Of a stretch of 64,000 nt of DNA, positions 52,656 through 61,166 are shown piece after piece. The notes under the pieces were generated by a model. It ran no database searches. It was not told the origin of the DNA and saw only the letters and a program-made list of their open reading frames with translations. Source of the DNA: Paraburkholderia phenazinium (lineage in GTDB: Bacteria; Pseudomonadota; Gammaproteobacteria; Burkholderiales; Burkholderiaceae); the NCBI RefSeq assembly GCF_900100735.1, contig NZ_FNCJ01000026.1, forward strand, positions 17,985 through 81,984, in the 5' to 3' direction. Position numbers and translations under genes: made by a program. The stretch's first letter is position 1. Every line of letters starts with the position of its first letter.

Positions 52656-53744
52656 TCAACTTGTCACAGCGCTTTCTGCAACGCCTGCTTCACGCAGGAA
52701 ATGTGTGAGCGTCTCTTCGATCACCGAGCGGTCCAGGCCCTGCACGATAAACACAAGCCGCGTCGAGTGATCGTCATCGGGCCATTGCTCGAGTTTGAGC
52801 GGCTCGTGCAGCAACTGCTGCACGCCATGGAACACCACCGGCCGTGACTCGCCGATAAAGTGCCCAATACCCTTCACCCGCAAAATTTGTTCGCCGTGGT
52901 AACCGAGCAGCACTGTCAGCGCGGTTTCGAGTGCTTGCATTGGCAGAGGTTGGGCGTAGCTCAGGCAAAAGCTGTCGATGTCCGGATGTGTGGCGCGGCT
53001 TGCCGCTGCGCCGCGCATTGGGGTCATCAGCTTGCGTGGTGTCGCGGGTTCGGCGCGCAGCCACGGCCGCAAGTCGCGCGGCGTCAGGATGTCGAGCAAG
53101 TGCGTGGCATCGATTTCTCCATTGCGTACCGCTATCCGTGGTGCGGCTGGGTTCAGCGCTTCCAGCGACGCTTCGAGTTCAGCCAGCGCCGACGCCTCGA
53201 CCAACTCGACCTTGGTCAGCAAGATCCGGTCCGCGACGGCCGCCTGCTGGCGTGACTCTTCATGACGAACGAGCTGTGCCGCGCCATGTTTCGCATCCAC
53301 GGTCGTGACGATGCCGTCGAGGCGCACCCGTCCTTCGAGCGCCGCGTCACCGAGCAGCAGCGAAATCACCGGGCCGGGTCGCGCGAGGCCGGTCGTTTCG
53401 ATCAGCAGTCGCTCGAAGGCGGGAATCTCGCCACGCGCGCGACGCTCGAACAGATCGGCGACGGTTGCCGCCAGTTCGTCGCGCACGCCGCAGCACAGGC
53501 AGCCGTTTTCCAGCAAGGCGATGGTCTCGTCACGCGAAGTCTTGACGAACAGATGGTCGAGGCCGATCGCGCCCAGTTCGTTGATGATCACCGCGCATTG
53601 TCCGAGTGCTGGTTGGGGCAAAAGACGGTTGAGCAGCGTGGTCTTGCCCGAACCGAGGAAGCCGGTCAGGAGAGTGAGCGGAATCGCTGTGGATTGCGTT
53701 GGGGCAGTCATTCCGGTCATGGGCGTCGCATTGTTGGCTGGCAC
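52656..53744 (-). CDS. COG0523 (CobW-family) metal-chaperone GTPase
   Basis: A 362-residue G3E GTPase thought to deliver Zn2+ or Co2+ to target proteins. Walker A 'GFLGSGKTTLLNR' (about residues 28-40), the metal site 'CLCC' (Cys82, Cys84, Cys85), 'ETTGLARPGP', and the C-terminal CobW_C domain ('LRVKGIGHFIG') are seen. The unusual NKxD-type specificity motif appears as 'LTKVELV', as in this family. The start is GTG 53744, immediately after the stop of the metallo-hydrolase gene, with AGG eight bases upstream, so they form an operon. Its partner may be the zinc-dependent neighbour. Confidence 0.88.
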   Translation of the reverse strand: MPANNATPMTGMTAPTQSTAIPLTLLTGFLGSGKTTLLNRLLPQPALGQCAVIINELGAIGLDHLFVKTSRDETIALLENGCLCCGVRDELAATVADLFERRARGEIPAFERLLIETTGLARPGPVISLLLGDAALEGRVRLDGIVTTVDAKHGAAQLVRHEESRQQAAVADRILLTKVELVEASALAELEASLEALNPAAPRIAVRNGEIDATHLLDILTPRDLRPWLRAEPATPRKLMTPMRGAAASRATHPDIDSFCLSYAQPLPMQALETALTVLLGYHGEQILRVKGIGHFIGESRPVVFHGVQQLLHEPLKLEQWPDDDHSTRLVFIVQGLDRSVIEETLTHFLREAGVAESAVTS

Positions 53745-54803
53745 TCAGATGACCTGCAGGTCTTTGCCGACGATGATTTCCCCAGCGAAATGCTGACGGG
53801 CGTCGGCGGCCCACATCTCGTCCGTGATTGCGGGGTCGCCGCCCGGCACGAAGTGGCTCAATACCAGCGTCTTCACACCTGCCGCTGCGGCGATCTTGCC
53901 GACCTGTTCAGTGCTGGTGTGGCTCTTGACGAGGTGATCAAGCAGGGTCGGCGCATTGTCGACGGTCTTCATCAGCTTTTGCAGCGCGGGCAGGTACATC
54001 ACTTCGTGAACCAGCACGTCGGCGCCTTTGGCGAACTCGGCAAGCGGCGGGTAGTAGGTGGTGTCGCCGGAGAACACGACGGTGCGATCGCGCGTCTCGA
54101 AGCGGTAGGCGAAGGCTGGCTTGATCGTGTAGTGATCGACGAGCATCGAGGTGACCTTGACGCGCTCGTCTTCCATCACGAGACGCGGGCCGTCGAACTC
54201 GTGAATGTTGATCAGCGGCCGCAACGGTGGACGGCCTTCCTCGCGCATGCGGACTTCGAGGTCGATCTCGTTCATGTCGACGAAATCGTCGATCATTCGC
54301 GTGATGCGCGGCGGTCCATACAGGTTGACTGGCGTGTGCAGTCCGGTCGCCCAGGCGAGGAACACGAGGTTGCCGAGGTCGGCGTTGTGGTCCGAATGAT
54401 GGTGCGTGAGGAAGATGTCGCGCAGGCCAGGCAGCTTGATGCCGGCTTTGGTGAGTTGTAGCGCGACGCCGTTGCCGCAATCGACCACGTAGGGCTGGCC
54501 GTCGACGACCAGCACGTTCGATGGTGCCGCGCGCAGATCCGACGGAGTGGGGCCGCCTTTGGTGCCGAGCAGGATTAGCTGGGTGCCTTTAGCCGGGTGG
54601 GGTGTGGCGAGCTGACTGGCGGCCTGGCCGGTGGCCGTGGCGGCAGCGGGGTTGGCGGCATTCACAGGCGTGGCGGGCGCATTGGCGCCTGCCGGCGTCT
54701 GGGCCTGGGCGTCCTTCAGCCACGGCAGGGCGGCCGTGCTGCCGGCCGTGACGGCAATGCGCATGAAATCGCGGCGGGAACGTCCAAACGGTTGATCGCT
54801 CAT
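53745..54803 (-). CDS. Tat-exported MBL-fold metallo-hydrolase
   Basis: A 352-residue metallo-beta-lactamase-fold hydrolase. The start ATG 54803 has AGGA upstream and a twin-arginine signal (SRRDFMRIAVTAGSTAALPW), so the folded metalloenzyme is exported. A Pro/Ala-rich linker follows. The zinc ligands are intact: 'THHHSDHNADLG', a Gly-Asp pair in 'VVFSGDTTYYPP' and the His in 'LVLSHFVPG'. The fold resembles ribonuclease Z / arylsulfatase-like hydrolases. Its substrate is unknown. It is in one operon with a COG0523 GTPase, which fits metal delivery (inference). Confidence 0.88.
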   Translation of the reverse strand: MSDQPFGRSRRDFMRIAVTAGSTAALPWLKDAQAQTPAGANAPATPVNAANPAAATATGQAASQLATPHPAKGTQLILLGTKGGPTPSDLRAAPSNVLVVDGQPYVVDCGNGVALQLTKAGIKLPGLRDIFLTHHHSDHNADLGNLVFLAWATGLHTPVNLYGPPRITRMIDDFVDMNEIDLEVRMREEGRPPLRPLINIHEFDGPRLVMEDERVKVTSMLVDHYTIKPAFAYRFETRDRTVVFSGDTTYYPPLAEFAKGADVLVHEVMYLPALQKLMKTVDNAPTLLDHLVKSHTSTEQVGKIAAAAGVKTLVLSHFVPGGDPAITDEMWAADARQHFAGEIIVGKDLQVI

Positions 54804-55208
54804 GGCGGGTTCCTGATGTTTTATTTGCTGCCCTTGGTCCGCAGGACTCAGGCTGGTCAATTGGGAAAAATTCTTCCCGCATAGTAGCAAGCCTGGCTGC
54901 GCTCGCTGTCGGCATTTGCTCGATTCAGGCAGGGTTGCAGCTCGCTGACCTCGTGGCCCGGCCAGTCGGAATGAGCGTCGTTCGCCCGGGGCAGGAGAAC
55001 CGCGCATTCGAGGTGCTGAAACGGAAGTTTTATTGCAGCGGGGGCGTGAACGTCTAGGGGAAGGCTATGAGGACTGGGGGTTGAAGATTTTCCCGTCGCC
55101 AGAAAGCGAAAAGCCCCGGTGAGACTCACCGAGGCTGTGACGCCGACCGGGAGCTCCCAGTCCACTTGGACTCTATTATCGGGGGCACGGGCGTTGCTGA
55201 CGAGGATT
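54804..55208. other. Intergenic region holding the iclR terminator
   Basis: About 405 bases between the metallo-hydrolase gene and the iclR pair, both on minus. It contains the terminator at 55105-55136 and presumably the metallo-hydrolase promoter. Nothing else recognised. Confidence 0.5.
55105..55136 (-). terminator. Rho-independent terminator of the iclR operon
   Basis: In the minus-strand RNA, AGCCTCGGTG (55127-55136) and CACCGGGGCT (55112-55121) form a GC-rich stem with one mismatch and a 5-base loop, followed at once by TTTTCGCTTTC. It is 73 bases beyond the stop of the downstream IclR gene, in the right orientation. Confidence 0.7.
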
Positions 55209-56057
55209 TTATACGAGGTATCCGAAGCGGCGCGACAACCTCTGGGTTGCCGCGCCCAAGGTCTGCGCCGGCTCGCCTGTCACGGCATTGTCGAAGCTGC
55301 CGCTCGGCCCCATCACCGCGAGCACGAGGCAGATGCTGCCGGTATGGTCCAACACCGGCGCAGCCAAGGTGTCGATACCCGGCACGGGCCAGCTCAATGC
55401 CGTGTCGATGCCGTCCGCGCGGATTCGCGCCAACCGTTGTGCGTAGTGCGGGTCCAAAGGCGGGATGGTGCCGGGTGCGCTCGTCGCTTCAACCAGCGGC
55501 ATCTCGCCATTACCCGCCAGACGCAAATGATCCTGCGCCAGCAACCCGTGACGCACATCGTCCTCCACATACGCCGAAAACACGCGCCCGATAGCGGTAT
55601 TGACCAGCGACATCACCGTTCCCACCCGCAAGCTCACATGCAGCGGCCGCGCGGATTCCTCCAGACGCACGACGGTGGGTCCGAGCGGCCCAAGCACTGC
55701 CATGGCGACGCTCATGCCAGTCGACGCGGCCAGTTCGACGATCTCCGGTTCCGCCTCGCGCGTCGGCGATAAGCGTTGCAGGCCGATCAGGCCCAGTTCG
55801 AGCGCCAACGGTCCCGCCGAGAAACAACCCGCGGCATCGCGGCTCAGCAGGCCGATTTTCAGCAGACTGACCAGATGCGCAAACGCCTTCGCCGGTGGTA
55901 TACCCGCCGCGGCGGCCAGATCGCGCAAGGTTAGCGGCCGGCCCGCCGCGACCAGCGCGGCAAGCAGTTCACCCGTGCTGTCGAGCGACTGGATGCCGCG
56001 CTGTTGCTTGGCTTCGGCCCCGGCGGGCGAGGAAGAGGAGGGGAGCGGATCGTTCAC
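55209..56057 (-). CDS. IclR-family transcriptional regulator (second of a tandem pair)
   Basis: A 282-residue regulator. The N-terminal winged helix-turn-helix (about residues 20-80) has 'LTLRDLAAAAGIPPAKAFAH', and the C-terminal effector domain shows 'PLHVSLRVGTVMSLVNTAIG' and 'APVLDHTGSICLVLAVMG'. The chosen start is GTG 56057, five bases after the upstream iclR stop, implying coupled translation; longer starts to 56153 overlap that gene. It is clearly a paralogue of the neighbour at 56063, sharing motif order throughout. It likely regulates the divergent monooxygenase operon. Confidence 0.88.
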   Translation of the reverse strand: MNDPLPSSSSPAGAEAKQQRGIQSLDSTGELLAALVAAGRPLTLRDLAAAAGIPPAKAFAHLVSLLKIGLLSRDAAGCFSAGPLALELGLIGLQRLSPTREAEPEIVELAASTGMSVAMAVLGPLGPTVVRLEESARPLHVSLRVGTVMSLVNTAIGRVFSAYVEDDVRHGLLAQDHLRLAGNGEMPLVEATSAPGTIPPLDPHYAQRLARIRADGIDTALSWPVPGIDTLAAPVLDHTGSICLVLAVMGPSGSFDNAVTGEPAQTLGAATQRLSRRFGYLV

Positions 56058-56062
56058 GGCTA

Positions 56063-56974
56063 TCAAGGGGCGAGGCTGGGTGAGGCGGCCGCAAGTTCGG
56101 CACTGATGTCCTGTGCGGTGGCCAGGAGGGCACGCGCGGTAGGTCCGTTCCACTTCACGTCGATCGAGCCCGTCGAGCCAATGACGGTCAGGGCGAGGCA
56201 GAGCGCGCCCGACGCATCGAGGACTGGTGCGCTCAAGCTGCTGATTCCCGGACTCGGCGTATCGACACCGCGTTCCAGACCACGCTCACGAATCGCCGCC
56301 AAGGTTGCTTCGAACGCCTCTTTCCCGTCGGATTCGACCACGCTCTGTCCGTGCTGGCCGGACTGATTCGTCCAGATGGCTCGCAATGTATCCTCGGGCA
56401 GATAAGCGCAGAATACACGCCCTGTCGAGGTGGCTGGCAACGACATCACCGTGCCCACATGCAGATTGACGTGCAGCGGAAAGCCGCCATGCTCATACCG
56501 GACGATCGTCGGGCCTTGCGGCCCGGCAATACAGATCGCCACACTAAAGCCAACCGCTTCGGCGAGCGCGGCGACGCGCGGCACCGCAGCGCGAAACGCC
56601 GGCTGGTGCTCGAGATGCAGCAGGCCGAGCCGTAGCGAGAGCGGCCCTGGCTCATAACGGCTCGTCAGTTCGTCGCGCTTGATGAGGCCGAGCCGCGTCA
56701 GGCTTACCAGGTAGGTGTGTGCCTGACCGGGCGTAAGCGCCGCGCTGGCAGCCAGGTCCGACAACGCAAGCGGGCTGCGGGCCTGCGCCAGCGCGTGCAG
56801 CAACCTGCCGCCCACCTCGACGCTCTGAATGCCGCGCTGCGGTTTGCTGCCTTCGGATGCGGCCGCGCCGGAGCGTAATTCATCCCCAGCTTCATTGCCG
56901 TTCCTTGTGCCTGCGCTGTTCTTGCCGCTATTGCCGTCATCGCGCCTGGCGACTGGTTTGACTGCTCTCGTCAC
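56063..56974 (-). CDS. IclR-family transcriptional regulator (first of a tandem pair)
   Basis: A 303-residue IclR protein starting at GTG 56974, with a long charged N-terminal extension of about 45 residues. The helix-turn-helix 'LALSDLAASAALTPGQAHTY' and effector domain ('PLHVNLHVGTVMSLPATSTG', 'APVLDASGALCLALTVIG') match the family. IclR proteins often control aromatic catabolism in response to a pathway compound. It is divergent from the MBL/monooxygenase operon across a 293-base region that holds a promoter and a small palindrome. Confidence 0.9.
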   Translation of the reverse strand: MTRAVKPVARRDDGNSGKNSAGTRNGNEAGDELRSGAAASEGSKPQRGIQSVEVGGRLLHALAQARSPLALSDLAASAALTPGQAHTYLVSLTRLGLIKRDELTSRYEPGPLSLRLGLLHLEHQPAFRAAVPRVAALAEAVGFSVAICIAGPQGPTIVRYEHGGFPLHVNLHVGTVMSLPATSTGRVFCAYLPEDTLRAIWTNQSGQHGQSVVESDGKEAFEATLAAIRERGLERGVDTPSPGISSLSAPVLDASGALCLALTVIGSTGSIDVKWNGPTARALLATAQDISAELAAASPSLAP

Positions 56975-57061
56975 ACCCGCACTCGTTCCGAAAAAGGGTC
57001 CATATTAAACGAAGCCTGGTGCATCCCGGCCCTCGTTCGCTGCTGCTTCAGTGTGCACATA

Positions 57062-57086
57062 GAATTTGCATATAGCAACAAAATTC
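57062..57086. promoter_or_regulatory. Palindromic site upstream of the monooxygenase operon
   Basis: GAATTTGC (57062-57069) is mirrored by GCAACAAAATTC (57075-57086), with the inner arms TTGC and GCAA perfectly symmetric around ATATA. It sits just upstream of the -35 at 57091, a position typical of IclR activators. Confidence 0.5.
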
Positions 57087-57090
57087 GCTA

Positions 57091-57120
57091 TTGACAAATA
57101 ATTCTTGCCGGCCATAAGAT
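57091..57120 (+). promoter_or_regulatory. Sigma-70 promoter of the MBL/monooxygenase operon
   Basis: TTGACA (57091-57096) is a perfect -35, and TAAGAT (57115-57120) a fair -10, 18 bases apart. The leader to ATG 57268 is about 140 bases. Confidence 0.6.
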
Positions 57121-57267
57121 GCACTCACCCCGATACACCGGCGCAGTCACAGAGTCAAAAACGGGGCGAGACACCCCCTGCAATACTTGCCCGCCTGCGC
57201 GCCTCGTTCCGCACGGCGCTCGCGCTGGCCGTCTCGCCTCACATCCACCTTTTGAGGGAGACACAGC

Positions 57268-58227
57268 ATGGCCAAAGCATTCGCATCCCAAGCCGATCTG
57301 GAAGAAAAGCAAGTCACGTGGACGCAACTGTCCGAGAACGCCTATGCCTATACGACCGAAGGCGATCCGAATTCGGGCGTGATCATCGGCGACGACGGCG
57401 TGCTGATCGTCGACACCACCGCCACGCCCGCCATGGCCAAGGATCTGATCGCGAGGATCCGCAGCGTGACCGACAAGCCCATCAAATACGTCGTGCTGTC
57501 GCACTACCATGCGGTGCGCGTGCTCGGTGCGTCGGCGTATTTTGCTGAAGGCGCGCAGCAGGTGATCGCGAGCCGCGGCACCTACGAGATGATCGTCGAG
57601 CGCGGCGAGCAGGACATGAAGTCGGAAATCGAACGCTTTCCGCGCCTGTTCGCCGGTGTCGAAACCGTGCCGGGGCTGACCTGGCCGACGCTCGTGTTCG
57701 AGCGTGAAATCACCTTGTTCCTCGGCAAGCTCGAAGTGCGCATCGCGCATCTGGGCGCCGGACACACGAAGGGCGACACGATCGTCTGGCTGCCGTCGCA
57801 GAAGGTGCTGTTTTCCGGCGACCTCGTCGAATACGACGCCGCCTGTTATTGCGGCGACGCCCAGCTTACAGAGTGGCCTGCCACGCTCGAAGCGCTGCGC
57901 GCGCTCAACGCCGAAAAACTGGTGCCGGGCCGCGGTCCCGCGCTCACCACGCCTGAAGACGTCAACAAGGGTCTCGATTACACGAAAGACTTTGTCACCA
58001 CGCTGCTCCAGCAAGGCCGCGAAGCCGTCGCGCAGAAGCTCGACCTGAAGGCTGCGATGGCACACACGCGTCGTGCGATGGATCCGAAGTTCGGTCATGT
58101 CTTCATCTACGAACATTGCTTGCCGTTCGACGTCTCGCGTGCTTTTGACGAGGCGAGCGGCATCACCCATCCGCGCATCTGGACCGCGCAGCGTGACAAG
58201 GAAATGTGGGACGCGCTGCAGGCCTGA
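57268..58227 (+). CDS. MBL-fold protein with altered metal ligands
   Basis: A 319-residue cytoplasmic protein of the metallo-beta-lactamase fold. GAGGGAG precedes ATG 57268. The fold landmarks 'GVLIVDTTA', 'LGAGHTKGDTIVWLP' (His166) and 'LFSGDLVEYD' (Asp185) are normal. But the central HxHxDH motif reads 'SHYHAVRV' (79-84), so the Asp and last His are Val and Arg, and the terminal 'PGHG' is 'PGRG' (Arg222). At least three usual ligands of the binuclear site are therefore replaced, and a one-metal or non-hydrolytic role is likely. It is first in an operon with a FAD monooxygenase and a DUF2783 protein. Confidence 0.85.
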   Translation: MAKAFASQADLEEKQVTWTQLSENAYAYTTEGDPNSGVIIGDDGVLIVDTTATPAMAKDLIARIRSVTDKPIKYVVLSHYHAVRVLGASAYFAEGAQQVIASRGTYEMIVERGEQDMKSEIERFPRLFAGVETVPGLTWPTLVFEREITLFLGKLEVRIAHLGAGHTKGDTIVWLPSQKVLFSGDLVEYDAACYCGDAQLTEWPATLEALRALNAEKLVPGRGPALTTPEDVNKGLDYTKDFVTTLLQQGREAVAQKLDLKAAMAHTRRAMDPKFGHVFIYEHCLPFDVSRAFDEASGITHPRIWTAQRDKEMWDALQA

Positions 58228-58266
58228 TAAGAAAACGCAGCGCGCAGAGATGGACGGAGACACAAA

Positions 58267-59988
58267 ATGAGCATCAACTACCAGGCGCTGTCGTTCGAGT
58301 ATCAGCCGTGCCGAGAGCAGCAAGACGGCGTACAGACGGCGGCGTATCCGGTCGTCGTGGTCGGGGCTGGGCCGGTCGGCCTCGCGACGGCGATCGATAT
58401 CGCGCAGCAAGGCGTGCCGGTCGTGCTGGTCGACGACGATTGTTCGCTGTCGACCGGCTCGCGAGCGATCTGCTTTTCGAAGCGCTCGCTCGATATCTTC
58501 GACCGGCTCGGCTGCGGCCAGCGGATGGTGGACAAGGGCATCAGCTGGAACGTCGGCAAGGTGTTCCTGAAAGACGAACTGGTGTACACCTTCAATCTGC
58601 TGCCCGAGTCCGGTCACCATCGTCCTGCGTTCATCAATCTTCAGCAGTACTATGTTGAAGGCTATCTGCTGGAACGCGCTCGCGAACTGCCGAACCTCGA
58701 AATTCGCTGGAAGAGCAAGGTGGTGGGCGTCCAGCAGGAAGGGGCCGCCGGCACGGAGGGCGCGAGCGTCACGCTGACGGTCGAAACGCCCGACGGGCGG
58801 TATGCGCTTTGCGGCCGCTATGTGGTGGCTGCCGACGGTTCGCGCAGTCCGCTGCGCAACCTGATGGGGCTCGACAGTCACGGCCGTACGTTCAAGGATC
58901 GTTTCCTGATCGCGGACGTCAAGATGGAAGCGGATTTCCCCACCGAGCGGTGGTTCTGGTTCGATCCGCCGTTTCATCCGAATCAGTCGGTGTTGCTGCA
59001 TCGTCAGCCGGACAACGTCTGGCGTATCGATTTCCAGCTAGGCTGGGATGCCGACCCGGTCCTCGAGAAAACCCCGGAGCGAGTGATTCCCCGCGTGCAG
59101 GCCCTGCTTGGACCAGATGCGAAATTCGAGCTGGAGTGGGTCAGCGTGTACACGTTCTCGTGCCTGCGGATGGACCGATTTCGCCACGGCAACGTGCTGT
59201 TCGCCGGCGATTCGGCGCATGGCGTCTCGCCGTTCGGTGCGCGCGGCGCGAATAGCGGGGTGCAGGATGCCGAGAATCTCGCCTGGAAGCTGGCGATGGT
59301 GCTAGCGGGCCGCGCGTCGGACACCTTGCTCGACACCTATGCGAGTGAGCGAGAATACGCCGCTGACGAAAACATTCGCAATTCCACCCGCTCCACCGAT
59401 TTCATCACGCCTAAAAGCGCCGTCAGCCGGGTGTTCCGCGATGCCGTGCTGAAGCTCGCGCGCGACCATGCTTTCGCGCGGCAACTGGTGAATAGCGGGC
59501 GCCTGTCGGTACCGGCGGTGTTGCGCGACTCGCCGCTGAATACGGTGGACAGCGAGAGCTTTGCTGGGCAGATGGTGCCCGGTGCATCGTGCTGCGATGC
59601 GCCGGTTCGCGTCGCGGGACAACCAGGATGGTTGCTGGAGCATGTGGGGCAACGTTTCACGGGTGTGCTGTTCTGCGGCGCGGATGGCATCGACGCGGCG
59701 ACGCGCGAAGCGCTCCAGGCTTTGCAGCGCGGACCGGTTCCTCTGATGCTGGTGCTGGTTTCAATTGAGGATGCCGAAGCGAACCGGGTGGCACTGGAAG
59801 ATGTGCTATCGAATGTCAAGCTTTTGCAGGACAGCGAAGGCCTCGTGCGCGCTCGCTACGATGCGACGCCTGGCACCTTCTATCTGATTCGCCCGGATCA
59901 GCACGTCTGTGCCCGCTGGCGCACACCCGATGCGGGCAAGGTCGAGCATGCCCTGAAGCGCGCATTGTGCGTGTCCGGCACCGCGTGA
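58267..59988 (+). CDS. FAD-dependent aromatic-type monooxygenase (PheA/MhpA/TetX family)
   Basis: A 573-residue flavoprotein hydroxylase, probably acting on an aromatic substrate with NAD(P)H and oxygen. FAD-binding motifs: 'VVVVGAGPVGLATAIDIA' (about residues 28-46), 'VVAADGSRSPLRNLMG' (DG motif) and 'NVLFAGDSAHGVSPFGARGA' (GD motif). 'NSGVQDAENLAWKLA' follows, as in 3-(3-hydroxyphenyl)propionate and pentachlorophenol hydroxylases. The C-terminal 120 residues form the thioredoxin-like domain of this subgroup. It lies 39 bases after the MBL-fold gene. The exact substrate is not predictable. Confidence 0.9.
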   Translation: MSINYQALSFEYQPCREQQDGVQTAAYPVVVVGAGPVGLATAIDIAQQGVPVVLVDDDCSLSTGSRAICFSKRSLDIFDRLGCGQRMVDKGISWNVGKVFLKDELVYTFNLLPESGHHRPAFINLQQYYVEGYLLERARELPNLEIRWKSKVVGVQQEGAAGTEGASVTLTVETPDGRYALCGRYVVAADGSRSPLRNLMGLDSHGRTFKDRFLIADVKMEADFPTERWFWFDPPFHPNQSVLLHRQPDNVWRIDFQLGWDADPVLEKTPERVIPRVQALLGPDAKFELEWVSVYTFSCLRMDRFRHGNVLFAGDSAHGVSPFGARGANSGVQDAENLAWKLAMVLAGRASDTLLDTYASEREYAADENIRNSTRSTDFITPKSAVSRVFRDAVLKLARDHAFARQLVNSGRLSVPAVLRDSPLNTVDSESFAGQMVPGASCCDAPVRVAGQPGWLLEHVGQRFTGVLFCGADGIDAATREALQALQRGPVPLMLVLVSIEDAEANRVALEDVLSNVKLLQDSEGLVRARYDATPGTFYLIRPDQHVCARWRTPDAGKVEHALKRALCVSGTA

Positions 59989-60009
59989 GCGCAACGACTG
60001 GAGACAACC

Positions 60010-60216
60010 ATGACCCTCAACACCCAACCCAACCTTGCCCGTCCCGACGACTTCTACGAAGCGTTGATCGACATGCACCGCGATTTCGACGATGCGCAAA
60101 GCCAATCCGCCAATGCTCAATTGATTCTGTTGCTGGCGAACCATATCGGCGATCACGCCATCTTGCTCGAAGCCATGCAGCATGCGCGCGCCGGTGCCGC
60201 GGAGCCCAAGGCGTGA
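60010..60216 (+). CDS. DUF2783 family small protein
   Basis: A 68-residue helical protein, start ATG 60010 with GGAGACAACC before it. The pattern 'PDDFYEALIDMHRDF' and 'LILLLANHIGDHAILLEAM' is the core of DUF2783, whose members usually follow a FAD-dependent hydroxylase gene. It may be a small accessory subunit of that enzyme; no function is established. It ends the operon 21 bases after the monooxygenase stop. Confidence 0.85.
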   Translation: MTLNTQPNLARPDDFYEALIDMHRDFDDAQSQSANAQLILLLANHIGDHAILLEAMQHARAGAAEPKA

Positions 60217-60367
60217 CATCGGGTACAGTGGCGCATCCCGCGCGCTGCGCCGGGCACGCGCCGGTCGCTATCTTTAACTCAGACGCATCACGTCGCTGAC
60301 GAGCGTCGTCCGGATTGCCCACGTGCTCGCGCCGCAGCATGCCCGAGAAACGAAGCCTAACTTTGCG

Positions 60368-61069
60368 ATGACGCGTATTCCTCTCTTCCCGGTGTTGCAT
60401 GACGGCCCGCCTGACGTCCATGTATGGCGGGTCGATATCCGCTTCGACACGTCGCTCGAAAGCGACACTTTCACCGCCCTCTCGAGCGACGAGCGCACAC
60501 AAGCACGGGTATTTCGCCGCAGCGAAGACGCGCTTCGCTTCGCCACCGTGCGGGCCGCCTTGCGCGAGCAACTGGCGAGCGCGCTCGGCACCGCGCCGCA
60601 CATGCTGCGGCTGACCCGCGATGCGATGAAACGCCCCTGCCTCGCCGAAGCAACATCCATTGATTTCAACGTCTCGCACTCCGGCGCTCATGGGCTAATT
60701 GCGTTGTCTACTCGCCGCCGGGTTGGGGTGGATATCGAGCAGCGCAATCCACAACTCGACTGGCGCGCGCTCGCCTCGCTGACCCTGGCCGACAGCGAAA
60801 CCGTCGCCCTTGAGCAGTTGCATCCAGAGGAATGTATCGAGCGCTTCTACGACGCCTGGGTCGCCAAGGAGGCCTTGCTCAAGACAACTGGCGTCGGCGT
60901 GGTGCTTGGGCTGCCGCGCTTGACGGTCCTGCCGCGCGACGGTGTTCGCGTTGCGTTGCGCGACACGGTGCCGGACGAGGCGCATGACCTTGCGGCGAGC
61001 TGGCTCGCCGCGCCTGCGGGCTATGCCGCCTGCGCGGCGTGGTCGATGACGGCCGGTAACCTCAGCTGA
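60368..61069 (+). CDS. 4'-phosphopantetheinyl transferase (Sfp/AcpT type)
   Basis: Transfers phosphopantetheine from CoA to carrier domains of NRPS, PKS or fatty-acid enzymes. The 233-residue product has 'FNVSHSGAHGLIALS', 'RVGVDIEQRNPQLDW' (Mg-binding Asp/Glu) and 'FYDAWVAKEALLKTTGVGV' (Trp-x-x-Lys-Glu motif), all intact. An alternative start is GTG 60323; neither has a clear ribosome site. It neighbours a decayed siderophore-type sigma factor, suggesting it once served a siderophore synthetase locus. No NRPS gene is in the window. Confidence 0.9.
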   Translation: MTRIPLFPVLHDGPPDVHVWRVDIRFDTSLESDTFTALSSDERTQARVFRRSEDALRFATVRAALREQLASALGTAPHMLRLTRDAMKRPCLAEATSIDFNVSHSGAHGLIALSTRRRVGVDIEQRNPQLDWRALASLTLADSETVALEQLHPEECIERFYDAWVAKEALLKTTGVGVVLGLPRLTVLPRDGVRVALRDTVPDEAHDLAASWLAAPAGYAACAAWSMTAGNLS

Positions 61070-61103
61070 ATCCCGCCGGGCGGTAGGGATATCGCCAAAT
61101 CGT

Positions 61104-61122
61104 ATTGAGAACTATTCGCGTT
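61104..61122 (+). promoter_or_regulatory. Fur-box-like site upstream of the sigma factor gene
   Basis: The 19 bases ATTGAGAACTATTCGCGTT match the Burkholderia-type Fur box AATGAGAATCATTCTCATT at about 14 positions. It is 45 bases before the sigma gene start, where Fur controls orbS/pvdS-type genes. Similarity by eye only. Confidence 0.5.
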
Positions 61123-61166
61123 TAAGTTAGATTACAGCCTCTCAATGGATTGACGGAGGCGAATCG

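Noticed and set aside
57088..59001. Long open frame (637 codons) antisense to the MBL and monooxygenase genes
   Set aside because: It spans two real genes and their gap, has shadow-type composition and no recognisable motif.
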